Positions 8,561 to 15,699 of a DNA stretch of 51,020 bases are shown one piece after another. The notes under the pieces are model-generated. The model made no database searches and was not told the DNA's origin. It saw nothing but the letters and a program-made list of their open reading frames with translations. Location: the NCBI GenBank assembly GCA_045534165.1, contig JAZSJD010000023.1, positions 1 to 51,020 of the forward strand, read 5' to 3'. The DNA is from SIG575 sp045534165 (GTDB lineage Bacteria; Bacillota; Clostridia; Oscillospirales; Acutalibacteraceae). Position numbers and translations under genes: made by a program. The first letter of the stretch is position 1. Each line of letters opens with the position of its first letter.

Positions 8561-9403
8561 TTATATAACACCTATTGATGAATAGAAATCAAGGATATTG
8601 GGAAGAAGAATTGTGTCTGTATAGTCAAAACAGCTTGAATGTCCTCCCCCTTTTACCATAAGACCTTTTGCCCCGGGGATAGATTTTGTAATAAGCATTG
8701 AATGGCATCTGTACATCATATCGCCCTGACCGTAGATGTTAAGAACGGGAACATTGATGTTTTTAAGGTCTTTGAATTTAAGTCCCGGCTGGTCAACCAT
8801 CATACCCTGAATGTCACGTTTTAGTTTTATTGCAGGGTCATCAGTATTTTTAGCCTGTATGCACAAAACAATATATTCAAAAACAATACCTATCTGGTTT
8901 GTGATTTTTGTGCCCCAGGGATTTATATTTGCACCCATAGGAATAAGCGAAGATACTCTTTCCTGATGCTCTGTTGTGAAAACAAGACCTAAATTGCCAC
9001 CATCGCTGAAACCGAAGATGTGAGTTTTTTCAATTCCCAACTGGTCAAGCAGACACACAAGGTCGTCGCTTTCAACCTCAAAGGTAAGTTTCCCTTCACC
9101 TCTTTCAGAATTACCTGTACCTCTGGGAGAAACTGTGATTACTTTGAAATGCTCTGCAAATTCAGGCAGAACCGTATCATCAAAATTATGCATATCGTTT
9201 CCGTTGCAAGGCAGAAGAAGTAAGGGTTCTGCATCCATTTTACCGTAAATTGCATATTCAATTTTTGCACCGTCATTTGCAGTTATAAAACCGTATTCTT
9301 TCTGTTCAGGCATTTCTTTTTTGTAACCTTCAGCAGAAGAAGACAATGCAAAAGCCGAAAAAATCAAAGAAAAAGCAAGAACAAAACTGATTATTTTTTT
9401 CAT
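8561..9403 (-). CDS. Secreted alpha/beta-fold hydrolase
   Basis: 280 residues with a signal peptide (about 1-24). The catalytic triad is visible: Ser133 in GFSDGG, Asp228 in YGQGDMMY and His255 in KGGGHSSCF. An oxyanion-type segment LLLLPCNGNDMHNFDD lies at about 61-76, and VSPRGTGNSERG is the family's conserved loop. This is a compact single-domain hydrolase of the proline-iminopeptidase/haloalkane-dehalogenase type; the substrate cannot be told. Probably exported or lipid-side anchored; no lipobox cysteine is seen. GAGGT lies 6 bases before ATG. A terminator at 9421-9450 separates it from the upstream DUF4430-like gene, so it may be expressed by read-through or from its own weak promoter. 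Confidence 0.85.
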   Translation of the reverse strand: MKKIISFVLAFSLIFSAFALSSSAEGYKKEMPEQKEYGFITANDGAKIEYAIYGKMDAEPLLLLPCNGNDMHNFDDTVLPEFAEHFKVITVSPRGTGNSERGEGKLTFEVESDDLVCLLDQLGIEKTHIFGFSDGGNLGLVFTTEHQERVSSLIPMGANINPWGTKITNQIGIVFEYIVLCIQAKNTDDPAIKLKRDIQGMMVDQPGLKFKDLKNINVPVLNIYGQGDMMYRCHSMLITKSIPGAKGLMVKGGGHSSCFDYTDTILLPNILDFYSSIGVI

Positions 9404-9420
9404 ACTTATACCTCATTTGC

Positions 9421-9450
9421 AAAAAAAGCAACAAGGTTTTCCCTTGTTGC
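9421..9450 (-). terminator. Terminator after the DUF4430-like gene
   Basis: GCAACAAGG / CCTTGTTGC stem; minus-strand reading is followed by TTTTTTT. It lies between the genes at 9460 and 8561, both on the minus strand. Confidence 0.88.
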
Positions 9451-9459
9451 CTGATTTGA

Positions 9460-10263
9460 TTATATATCTAATTCAACACCGAAAAGACCGAGAATTTCAC
9501 TGATGAAGAATGCCCAGACTTCAACTATACCTTCAAAGATGTCAAGGAAGAAATTATACACTTCATCAAAAAATGTCAATTCACCTTTGTCTTCGCCTAC
9601 TATTTCGGAAACATTGATTTGTTCAGCTGTTTCAAAACGAACAACAGTGGGAATTCCCTTACCGTTTTTCTTTTCAATCTGCACTGTGTGATTGCCTGCT
9701 TTGAGAGCTTCTTTAGGAAGATAAATCTTACCTTTTGCGTCTGTTACGTAATTTTCACTTGAACCTTCCCAGATGATTGTAGCACCTTCAATGGGAGCAG
9801 CTGCACCGTTTTTATCTGTGCCTGTGAATGTGATAATTCCTGAAAGAGCAACTTCATCAGCATTCCATGAAGGCATAACAGCATCTTCAGTTGCGTTGAA
9901 AAGAACAATTTCTGTTCCTTCTTCAACTTTATACTGGCTGACAGCTTCTTTTCTGATTGTTCCGCCTACTGCATACTGCCATTCTGAGCCTGAAATTTCA
10001 CTTTCACCCATAACTTCTGTGATATCATCAGGGTTTGCCTCAGCATACTTAACATCAAGGTTTGCAGCATCAATAATTTCTTTTACTGTGCTTGACTCGG
10101 GAACTCTGATATCTTTGTCTTTAAGAGTTTTGTTTGTACCTTCAACTCTGATGCTTACTGTAATTTTTTCAGTTGATTCTGCTGCATTTGCAACAACAAC
10201 GCAACTGAACAACATCATAACGGAAAGAACAAAGCTCATAATGCGTACAATTTTCTTATTCAT
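9460..10263 (-). CDS. Secreted DUF4430-like / Ig-like domain protein
   Basis: 267 residues from ATG 10263, which has TAAGGAG 9 bases upstream; the ATG at 10272 touches that site and is rejected. Signal peptide about 1-28. Residues about 33-125 resemble a DUF4430 (ubiquitin-like, transcobalamin C-terminal-like) domain with VSIRVEGTNKTL and WQYAVGGTIRKEAVSQYKV. Residues about 135-220 look like a carboxypeptidase-regulatory or Big-type beta-sandwich (GAAAPIEGATIIWEG ... TDAKGKIYLP). The last 35 residues are an aromatic, hydrophobic helix (FFLDIFEGIVEVWAFFISEI). No enzyme motif is visible; likely a cell-surface binding or structural protein. Preceded by a consensus promoter. Confidence 0.72.
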   Translation of the reverse strand: MNKKIVRIMSFVLSVMMLFSCVVVANAAESTEKITVSIRVEGTNKTLKDKDIRVPESSTVKEIIDAANLDVKYAEANPDDITEVMGESEISGSEWQYAVGGTIRKEAVSQYKVEEGTEIVLFNATEDAVMPSWNADEVALSGIITFTGTDKNGAAAPIEGATIIWEGSSENYVTDAKGKIYLPKEALKAGNHTVQIEKKNGKGIPTVVRFETAEQINVSEIVGEDKGELTFFDEVYNFFLDIFEGIVEVWAFFISEILGLFGVELDI

Positions 10264-10300
10264 TAAAAACATCTCCTTATACTTATATTAACATGATAAT

Positions 10301-10329
10301 ATTATACATCTCACCGTCACATAAGTCAA
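10301..10329 (-). promoter_or_regulatory. Promoter of the DUF4430-like gene
   Basis: On the minus strand TTGACT, 17-base spacer, TATAAT, about 40 bases before the ATG at 10263. Confidence 0.82.
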
Positions 10330-10339
10330 TAAAGAAAAA

Positions 10340-11074
10340 TTAAGGAATAATTAAGCTTCCGTCAGATTCCATAATAAAATCATTTTCGCGGATAACCTTA
10401 ACAACATCGTGGGAATTGAGAATTGGAGTTTTTGTTCTTATTCCCGTAAGACCTTCGTGACCGTATTCGTGGAAATCTGTACCAAGAACAAAGGGCTTAT
10501 TCACACTTTTTGCATATCTTGCAGCAAGTGCAGGACGTGAATTGTGGTTAGGATGCAGGTTTATAGCCTCATACACATCAATAGTTTCAGGCGGCATAAT
10601 AACCTGACCGTTTCTGAAAGGATGTGCCTGAACAAGAAGCTTTGTTTCATCGCAATAATTCTTATAGAAATCTTCCACAGTACCTTTGAGCATACCGAAA
10701 ACTTCCAGCAGGTCTTCTTCATCAACGCCGAATAAAAGGTAGTCGTTTCCGTTCTGCTCGCTGAAACGCAACTCTGCAGCAAGAATAACATTAAGACTGC
10801 ATTTTTCACCTACTTCACGTGCAAGGCGATAGTCATTAAGATAAAATTCAATTGATTTTTCTGCATCCCAGCTACCGATACGTTTATAGAAATAGTCGTA
10901 AACAAAGTGGTTTGCAACAACAAGTGAATCATAACCCAGGTTTTTATATAACCTTACTGCTTCCGTCGCTGTAACATCACTGCATGTGCTTACAGGTTTT
11001 GTGTGTGCGTGAAGTTCTGTTTTGTAAGGATATGCTTCTTCTAATTTTTTCTTTAATTCGTCCTGAACTCTCAT
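10340..11074 (-). CDS. PHP-domain metal-dependent phosphoesterase-like protein
   Basis: 244 residues. N-terminal TELHAHTKPVSTCSD gives the paired His (22, 24) of the PHP fold, followed by LVVANHF, a central AHPFRNG, and GTDFHEYGH near the end, which supply the remaining His/Asp metal ligands. Small PHP proteins act as phosphatases (histidinol phosphatase-like) or nucleotide phosphodiesterases; the substrate is unknown here and no his genes are nearby. No signal peptide. GGGAG precedes the ATG and a TTGACA-type promoter lies at 11110-11138. Likely monocistronic. Confidence 0.84.
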   Translation of the reverse strand: MRVQDELKKKLEEAYPYKTELHAHTKPVSTCSDVTATEAVRLYKNLGYDSLVVANHFVYDYFYKRIGSWDAEKSIEFYLNDYRLAREVGEKCSLNVILAAELRFSEQNGNDYLLFGVDEEDLLEVFGMLKGTVEDFYKNYCDETKLLVQAHPFRNGQVIMPPETIDVYEAINLHPNHNSRPALAARYAKSVNKPFVLGTDFHEYGHEGLTGIRTKTPILNSHDVVKVIRENDFIMESDGSLIIP

Positions 11075-11109
11075 TTCAATATCTCCCGTTTATTTTCTTT
11101 ACATCCAAA

Positions 11110-11138
11110 ATTTTATTACAAACAAAAACATTTGTCAA
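11110..11138 (-). promoter_or_regulatory. Promoter of the PHP-domain gene
   Basis: Minus strand: TTGACA, 17-base spacer, TAAAAT, about 35 bases before the start at 11074. Confidence 0.75.
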
Positions 11139-11164
11139 TATTTAATTATATTGCAGAAGTGGCA

Positions 11165-11196
11165 TAAATTATAATTTGTTATCACAAATTTTAATT
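11165..11196. repeat. AT-rich palindrome, copy 2
   Basis: TAAATTATAATTTGT - TATC - ACAAATTTTAATT; matches the palindrome at 8163-8192 except for the loop and one stem position. Part of the 411-base gap 11075-11485, which also holds tandem hairpins and two promoters but no gene that I see. Confidence 0.75.
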
Positions 11197-11337
11197 CACC
11201 GCTACTATGCATACTATTTACAAAAAGTTCATTAAATCGACATTGTTTATTACTAAAATCCGTATAAGATGATAATGTAAAGTAATAAATATACATTTCC
11301 AAAGGTTTTTTCTATTTTTTGATATATTTTCCCCCTC

Positions 11338-11421
11338 TGAACTCATTTTTTCATTTTTTTGAGTTCAAAAAAACGGACACTTTTGCATGGCCCCCAAAAC
11401 GTGCATTAAGTGTCCGTTTTT
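11338..11421 (+). other. Tandem orphan hairpins, terminator-like
   Basis: Hairpin 1 (11338-11367) pairs TGAACTC with GAGTTCA across a T-rich loop. Hairpin 2 (11369-11421) pairs AAAAACGGACACTT with AAGTGTCCGTTTTT, with an inner TGCATG/CGTGCA stem, then TTTTTCTTT. No annotated gene ends just upstream on the plus strand. It could terminate a short untranslated transcript; the strand is a guess because T-runs exist on both sides. Confidence 0.55.
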
Positions 11422-11434
11422 CTTTATATAACAG

Positions 11435-11463
11435 TTTACTTTAAAGAAACATTGTGATATACT
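11435..11463 (+). promoter_or_regulatory. Putative promoter of the second lipase-like gene
   Basis: TTTACT, 17-base spacer ending in TTGTGA, then TATACT; an extended -10 (TGA before the hexamer). It starts just after the orphan hairpins and about 23 bases before the TTG start. Confidence 0.6.
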
Positions 11464-11485
11464 CTTCTTGTCTGGAGGGATTATT

Positions 11486-13366
11486 TTGAAAAAGTTTTTA
11501 TCTGTTATCCTGAGTTTGATTTTAGTATTTACTTCTTTTGCTTTTTTAGCAACTGCCCAAGATGAAATAAGCGATTACCCTGTTATTATCGTTCCCGGTT
11601 ACAGCGGTCCTCAGCTTAGATACACTGACGAAAACGGTAATTCAGAACACGTGTGGACACCAAGCGTTGATCTGGTACTTGAATTAATCAAAAACGAGTT
11701 TAACCAGATTGGTCAGCAGAAACCCTCTGACCAGCTTGCAGATGCAGTTGAAGCAACACTCAAAGAATGGCTTGAAATGCTTATAATCAAAGATGACGGA
11801 ACAAGCCTTTATCCTCTTGAAAACTATTACACAACTGCTGAAGAATGTTGTTCTGCAAACCTTATGAAGGAATATGAAAACGGTGAATTCCGTCACGAAA
11901 TTGAACTTCAGGAATTGTTTTCAGAATATATCGGATATGAAAACATCTTCAACTTCAACTGTGACTTCCGCCTTGGTGCAGAAGATTGCGCAAGAAGACT
12001 TGATGAATTCATCCAATCAGTCAAAGAATATACCGGCAGGGACAAAGTCAACATTTATTCACTCAGCCACGGTGGTCAGGTTACTGCAACTTACCTTTCA
12101 CTTTTCGGACAGAAGCAGGATGTTGACAATGCAGTTATGGTTGTGCCTGCAATCGGCGGTGCAGGAATTGCATACGATATGCTTACAGAACAGCTTAATT
12201 TCCGTGAAGAAGATTTGCTTACATTCATTCAGCACGGCTTTATGTGGGAAGATGATTATGACTGGCTCCTTAAAGGCGAAACGTTAGCTTTCCTTGATGA
12301 TCTGGTGAATGATGTTCTCATTCCCTTTGCACGTGATTATATGGGCAACTGGGGAAGCCTTTGGGATTTTATCCCCATGGCTTATTATGAAGAGGCAAAA
12401 GAACAGCTCCTTGACCCTGCGAAACATGCAGGACTTATTGCAATCAGCGACCGTTTCCATTATGAAATTCTCGCCAATATGTCTGAAAGCTTAAATAAAT
12501 GTCAGGATGAATACGGAATCAACATTTCAATCGTTGCAGGTGCTGACATTCCCATTATAACAGGTCTTGCAGAAAGCTCCGACTCAATTATCACCCTCTC
12601 CTCTTCAACGGGTGCAACCTGCGCACCTTACGGTGAACGTTTTGCAGATGGCTACAAGCAGATTAATGACTGTGGCGGTAAAAATAAAGTTGCTCCCAAT
12701 ATGGCAGCTGACCTTTCAACTGCATATCTTCCTGATGACACATGGGTTGTAAGCGGTCTTTACCACGGAATGGTCAATATGGACGATTTCACAAGAGAAC
12801 TTATTGTGATGTGTCTGTTTACTGATAAATACGATAATGTTTATTCAAGTGCTTCATATCCCCAATTCCACTATACTTCAAACCCCTCACACACAGTTTC
12901 GGCATATTTTGACAATTCAGACGAAGGCTTTGTAACAAAGCAAGACACAAAATTTGTTATTAAAAATGTTTGCAGAGAAAATAATGTGAGAATTTTAGCT
13001 GTCAATTTCAAAGGTTGCGACCTTAAAGTCAATGTGCTTGATACTGACATTCTCCAACCGGGAGAAAGCATTGAGCTTGAAATCAAAGGTAAATTACCTG
13101 AAGTGAGCAAAAAACTTATAACTGCAACTGTTACATATATTGCTCCTGATTCCCTGACACCTTTCGGGCAGAGAACATTCAGCTATACCGTAAACAACGG
13201 TGAAGCAGTTGAATACACAGGTGTTAATCAGCAGATTAATATGCCTCAGGGAGAAATAAATTTCCTTACAACCATTGAAAACCCTGTTCTGAGAGCAGCA
13301 ACAGAATTCCTTAAAATTTTTGTTGATATGATTGTTTATTGGCTCAGAACAACATTAGCAATATAA
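11486..13366 (+). CDS. Secreted lipase-like alpha/beta hydrolase
   Basis: 626 residues from TTG 11486, chosen because GGAGGG lies a few bases upstream and the product then begins with a clean signal peptide (MKKFLSVILSLILVFTSF). An oxyanion-type IIVPGYSGPQL (about 33-44) and a nucleophile elbow YSLSHGGQ (Ser194) are followed by TWVVSGLYHGM, which supplies a candidate His. The region after about residue 450 looks like an Ig-like beta-sandwich, and the last 25 residues form a hydrophobic, aromatic tail (FLKIFVDMIVYWL). It is paralogous to the truncated gene at the window start, which lacks the sandwich. The substrate is unknown. It has its own promoter and terminator. Confidence 0.82.
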   Translation: MKKFLSVILSLILVFTSFAFLATAQDEISDYPVIIVPGYSGPQLRYTDENGNSEHVWTPSVDLVLELIKNEFNQIGQQKPSDQLADAVEATLKEWLEMLIIKDDGTSLYPLENYYTTAEECCSANLMKEYENGEFRHEIELQELFSEYIGYENIFNFNCDFRLGAEDCARRLDEFIQSVKEYTGRDKVNIYSLSHGGQVTATYLSLFGQKQDVDNAVMVVPAIGGAGIAYDMLTEQLNFREEDLLTFIQHGFMWEDDYDWLLKGETLAFLDDLVNDVLIPFARDYMGNWGSLWDFIPMAYYEEAKEQLLDPAKHAGLIAISDRFHYEILANMSESLNKCQDEYGINISIVAGADIPIITGLAESSDSIITLSSSTGATCAPYGERFADGYKQINDCGGKNKVAPNMAADLSTAYLPDDTWVVSGLYHGMVNMDDFTRELIVMCLFTDKYDNVYSSASYPQFHYTSNPSHTVSAYFDNSDEGFVTKQDTKFVIKNVCRENNVRILAVNFKGCDLKVNVLDTDILQPGESIELEIKGKLPEVSKKLITATVTYIAPDSLTPFGQRTFSYTVNNGEAVEYTGVNQQINMPQGEINFLTTIENPVLRAATEFLKIFVDMIVYWLRTTLAI

Positions 13367-13370
13367 CTTA

Positions 13371-13406
13371 AAAGACCTTGTACATTTTCCGTACAAGGTC
13401 TTTTTT
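13371..13406. terminator. Bidirectional terminator
   Basis: AAAGACCTTGTAC / GTACAAGGTCTTT stem with a 7-base loop, T-run on the plus strand and A-run giving one on the minus strand. It serves the convergent genes ending at 13366 and 13411. Confidence 0.9.
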
Positions 13407-13410
13407 CTCA

Positions 13411-13680
13411 TTAAAATTTGTTTTTCTTGGCTTCTTTGACAGTATAATATTTATCACATTGATTGCAGTAAAACTCTATGTGAGTAAATTTTACATTGCC
13501 CTTTATTAAATAACCCTCAGATGAACTGAAATCATAATTTTTCGCTTCGGGTGATTCTGAATTAATAATTTCGGATACTTTTTTTCGCAACAATTTTGTT
13601 CCGCATTTCGGACAATAGTGTTTTTTAAAACAAACATAGAAAAAGTGTTCACATTGGAACTTGATTCCTTTTATTTTCAA
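13411..13680 (-). CDS. Small zinc-ribbon protein
   Basis: 89 residues. Two CxxC pairs (Cys23/26 in YCPKCG and Cys72/75 in YCNQC) fit one split zinc ribbon. No similarity to a named family that I recognise. The start is TTG 13680, which overlaps the TGA of the four-helix-bundle gene (TTGA); GGGAGAG lies 7 bases upstream, so the non-ATG start is well supported. It is probably translated by coupling with the four-helix-bundle gene, and the two may work together. Function unknown. Confidence 0.65.
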   Translation of the reverse strand: MKIKGIKFQCEHFFYVCFKKHYCPKCGTKLLRKKVSEIINSESPEAKNYDFSSSEGYLIKGNVKFTHIEFYCNQCDKYYTVKEAKKNKF

Positions 13681-14048
13681 CTCAAATCTCTCCCGGATTC
13701 TTTTGATTTTATGGTTTTAAGAGAAGCAATCAACATTCTCCTGATTGCACCACAGTCATTATGTAATTTTTTGTATTTATCTTCAGTTATACAATCAGTT
13801 TCAAAAAGAAGCTCCAACCAATACTCTGTTTCGTAACATTCTTTTTGCGCTATTTCAAGTTTTGATATGAAATCCTTTGTGCTTTGTGCATATTGCGCTT
13901 CGTGTATATTTGCACCCACGGAGGTGGCTGAGCGAAGTATTTGATTTATCATAACGGTTTCTTTTCGCTCTGCCCTCATATCACGACAAGCAAATACTAT
14001 TTCTTTTGCAAAATCCTTAGCCTTATCTCTTAAAATACTGTCAGCCAT
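13677..14048 (-). CDS. Four-helix-bundle protein (23S rRNA IVS / Avd-like family)
   Basis: 123 residues from ATG 14048; GAGGTG is 6 bases upstream, so the in-frame GTG at 14057 is rejected. The sequence has the features of the S23/IVP four-helix-bundle family: an N-terminal LRDKAKDFAKEIVFACRDM helix, NQILRSATSVGANIHEAQ, then DFISKLEIAQKECYETEYWLELL. Relatives are encoded in intervening sequences of 23S rRNA or act as the accessory protein (Avd) of diversity-generating retroelements; no reverse transcriptase or rRNA is nearby. Its untranslated leader holds an array of mini-hairpins (14087-14258). The following zinc-ribbon gene is coupled to it. Members form pentameric nucleic-acid-binding barrels in known cases, so binding to the hairpin RNA or DNA is a hypothesis. 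Confidence 0.88.
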   Translation of the reverse strand: MADSILRDKAKDFAKEIVFACRDMRAERKETVMINQILRSATSVGANIHEAQYAQSTKDFISKLEIAQKECYETEYWLELLFETDCITEDKYKKLHNDCGAIRRMLIASLKTIKSKESGRDLS

Positions 14049-14086
14049 AAATAACACCTCAGCATTAATAATATAGAAACGATAGG

Positions 14087-14258
14087 TTTTATTCCGACCA
14101 CGTCGGAGTGTTATTATTGCCCTTGTGCAATAGTGTTATTGAAACCTACGGTTTCAGTTATATTTTATTCGCGCAAAAACTTGGCATCGCCAAATAACAC
14201 TATGTGAAACATAATACAACTGCGAAGCAATATAACTCCGCCGAAGGCGAATAAAACT
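14087..14258 (-). repeat. Mini-hairpin array 1 (leader of the four-helix-bundle gene)
   Basis: Short, mutually unrelated palindromes with 3-6 base loops: CCGAC-cac-GTCGG (14094-14106), TATTGC-ccttgt-GCAATA (14115-14132), GAAACC-tac-GGTTTC (14141-14155), TTGGC-atc-GCCAA (14181-14193), TATGT-gaa-ACATA (14201-14213), TGC-gaa-GCA (14221-14229) and CGCC-gaa-GGCG (14239-14249), with a weaker one at 14087. They alternate with a spacer word of the form AGTGTTATT on the left half and AATAACACT / AATATAACT on the right half, so the word inverts near 14170. It fills the gap between mnmE and the four-helix-bundle gene. Confidence 0.85.
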
Positions 14259-14260
14259 TT

Positions 14261-15634
14261 TTATTTGCCTACACAAAACTGTGAGAAAATTTCGTTCACA
14301 ACTGTTTCGCTGGCTTTTTTACCTGTTAATTCAAGGAGCTTTTCTATGGCACAGTCAAGAGAAACATTCACAGCGTCAAGGGTCATTCCGCTTTCAAGAG
14401 CAAACTTTGCTTCTTTCACGCAGGAGAGCGCTTCCGTTGTTGAAAGGAATTGTCTTTCACCTGTTATCATAGCCTGAGTTGTGTCAATTCTGTCAGTTTC
14501 AAGAAGTTTTGCAACTGCTTTTTCAAGCTCATCTTTACCGTCTTCTTTTTCAGCACTTATTTCCACAACTGTTTCAATATACTGTGAAATTTCTTCTTTC
14601 ACATTTTTCTTATCGAGGTCGGTTTTGTTTACAACACCAAGGCATAATTTATCTTTGCAGAATTGAAGCACATCTCTGTCCTCTTTTGTAAGCTCTTCTG
14701 AGCCGTCAAAAACGGCAATAACAAATTCAGATTTTTTAAGTCTGTCCTTTGCTATATCAACACCGATTGCTTCAATGGGGTCTTCACTTTCCCTTATACC
14801 CGCAGTATCAGAAAGGTGCAGAGCAATTCCGCCTAAAGTTATTGATTCTTCAACAGCGTCACGTGTTGTGCCTGCAAAGCTTGTTACAATACTTCTTCTG
14901 CTGCCTACAAGCATATTCATAAGTGTTGATTTGCCCACATTAGGTCTGCCTACAATGGCAGTTTTTACACCCTGAGTTAAAACTTTACCGCTATCGTAAG
15001 TTGCAAGAAGTTTTTCAAGGGAAGTTTCAACTTCACTTATTGTTGCAAGCATTTCGTCATTTTCAAGCTCTTCAATTTCTTCGTCAGGATAATCTACCCA
15101 GGCGGAAAGATGAGCGCATACATTGACAAGCTTGCTTGTGTTAAATTCAATTTCCCTGCTTAAACTACCGCCTAAAGCAGTAAGTGCAGCATCGGCAGCC
15201 TGCTTACCTTGTGCACCGATTAAATCCATAACTGCTTCTGCCTGAGTTAAATCCATTTTACCATTGAGGAAAGCACGCTCTGTAAATTCACCTGCTTTTG
15301 CAGGATGAGCACCTTTTGCAAGAACTGCACGCAATGTTCTCCTGAGAACGTAAAGACCACCGTGGCAGGAAAGTTCAACAACATTTTCACCCGTATAGCT
15401 GTGGGGTGCTTTAAAAACAAGGGCAATGCACTCGTCAATATCTCCCTCATCATCGTGAACTTTGCCGAAATATGCTCTGTAACCTTTTGAAAGTGACAAC
15501 TTTGAACCATTCACAGAAGTGAAAACCTCATCGCATATTTCCGGTGCTTTTTCACCTGATACTCTTATCATACCAACACCGCCCGCAGCCTGAGCTGTGG
15601 CAATTGCGGCAATAACTCTTTTAGATTCGTTCAT
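14261..15634 (-). CDS. mnmE: tRNA-5-carboxymethylaminomethyl-2-thiouridine GTPase MnmE
   Basis: 457 residues, full length. With MnmG it modifies the wobble uridine (xm5U34) of several tRNAs; cytoplasmic, dimeric. The N-terminal tetrahydrofolate-binding domain (about 1-118) starts IAAIATAQAAGGVGMIRVSG. The G domain has GRPNVGKS (229-236), TTRD (256-259), DTAG (276-279) and NKTD (336-339). The C-terminal FCVGK contains the conserved Cys454. AGGA precedes the ATG. It lies downstream of jag behind a terminator, as the last conserved gene of the rpmH-rnpA-yidD-yidC-jag-mnmE block. The usual partner mnmG does not follow. Confidence 0.97.
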   Translation of the reverse strand: MNESKRVIAAIATAQAAGGVGMIRVSGEKAPEICDEVFTSVNGSKLSLSKGYRAYFGKVHDDEGDIDECIALVFKAPHSYTGENVVELSCHGGLYVLRRTLRAVLAKGAHPAKAGEFTERAFLNGKMDLTQAEAVMDLIGAQGKQAADAALTALGGSLSREIEFNTSKLVNVCAHLSAWVDYPDEEIEELENDEMLATISEVETSLEKLLATYDSGKVLTQGVKTAIVGRPNVGKSTLMNMLVGSRRSIVTSFAGTTRDAVEESITLGGIALHLSDTAGIRESEDPIEAIGVDIAKDRLKKSEFVIAVFDGSEELTKEDRDVLQFCKDKLCLGVVNKTDLDKKNVKEEISQYIETVVEISAEKEDGKDELEKAVAKLLETDRIDTTQAMITGERQFLSTTEALSCVKEAKFALESGMTLDAVNVSLDCAIEKLLELTGKKASETVVNEIFSQFCVGK

Positions 15635-15654
15635 AAAATCAATCCTATCACATT

Positions 15655-15693
15655 TAAAAAATCGCAGAGGAACGTAAACTGCCCTCTGCGATT
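15655..15693 (-). terminator. Terminator between jag and mnmE
   Basis: AATCGCAGAGG / CCTCTGCGATT stem (15660-15670 / 15683-15693); the minus strand continues TTTTTAAATG. It interrupts an otherwise operonic block, so mnmE depends on read-through or its own promoter. Confidence 0.85.
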
Positions 15694-15699
15694 AAATAA

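Noticed and set aside
13677..14048. Intervening sequence of a 23S rRNA gene
   Set aside because: No rRNA sequence flanks the gene; it stands between protein genes.
13677..14258. Diversity-generating retroelement (Avd with template repeat)
   Set aside because: The four-helix-bundle gene fits Avd relatives, but there is no reverse transcriptase, no variable-repeat gene and the hairpins do not form a template/variable repeat pair.
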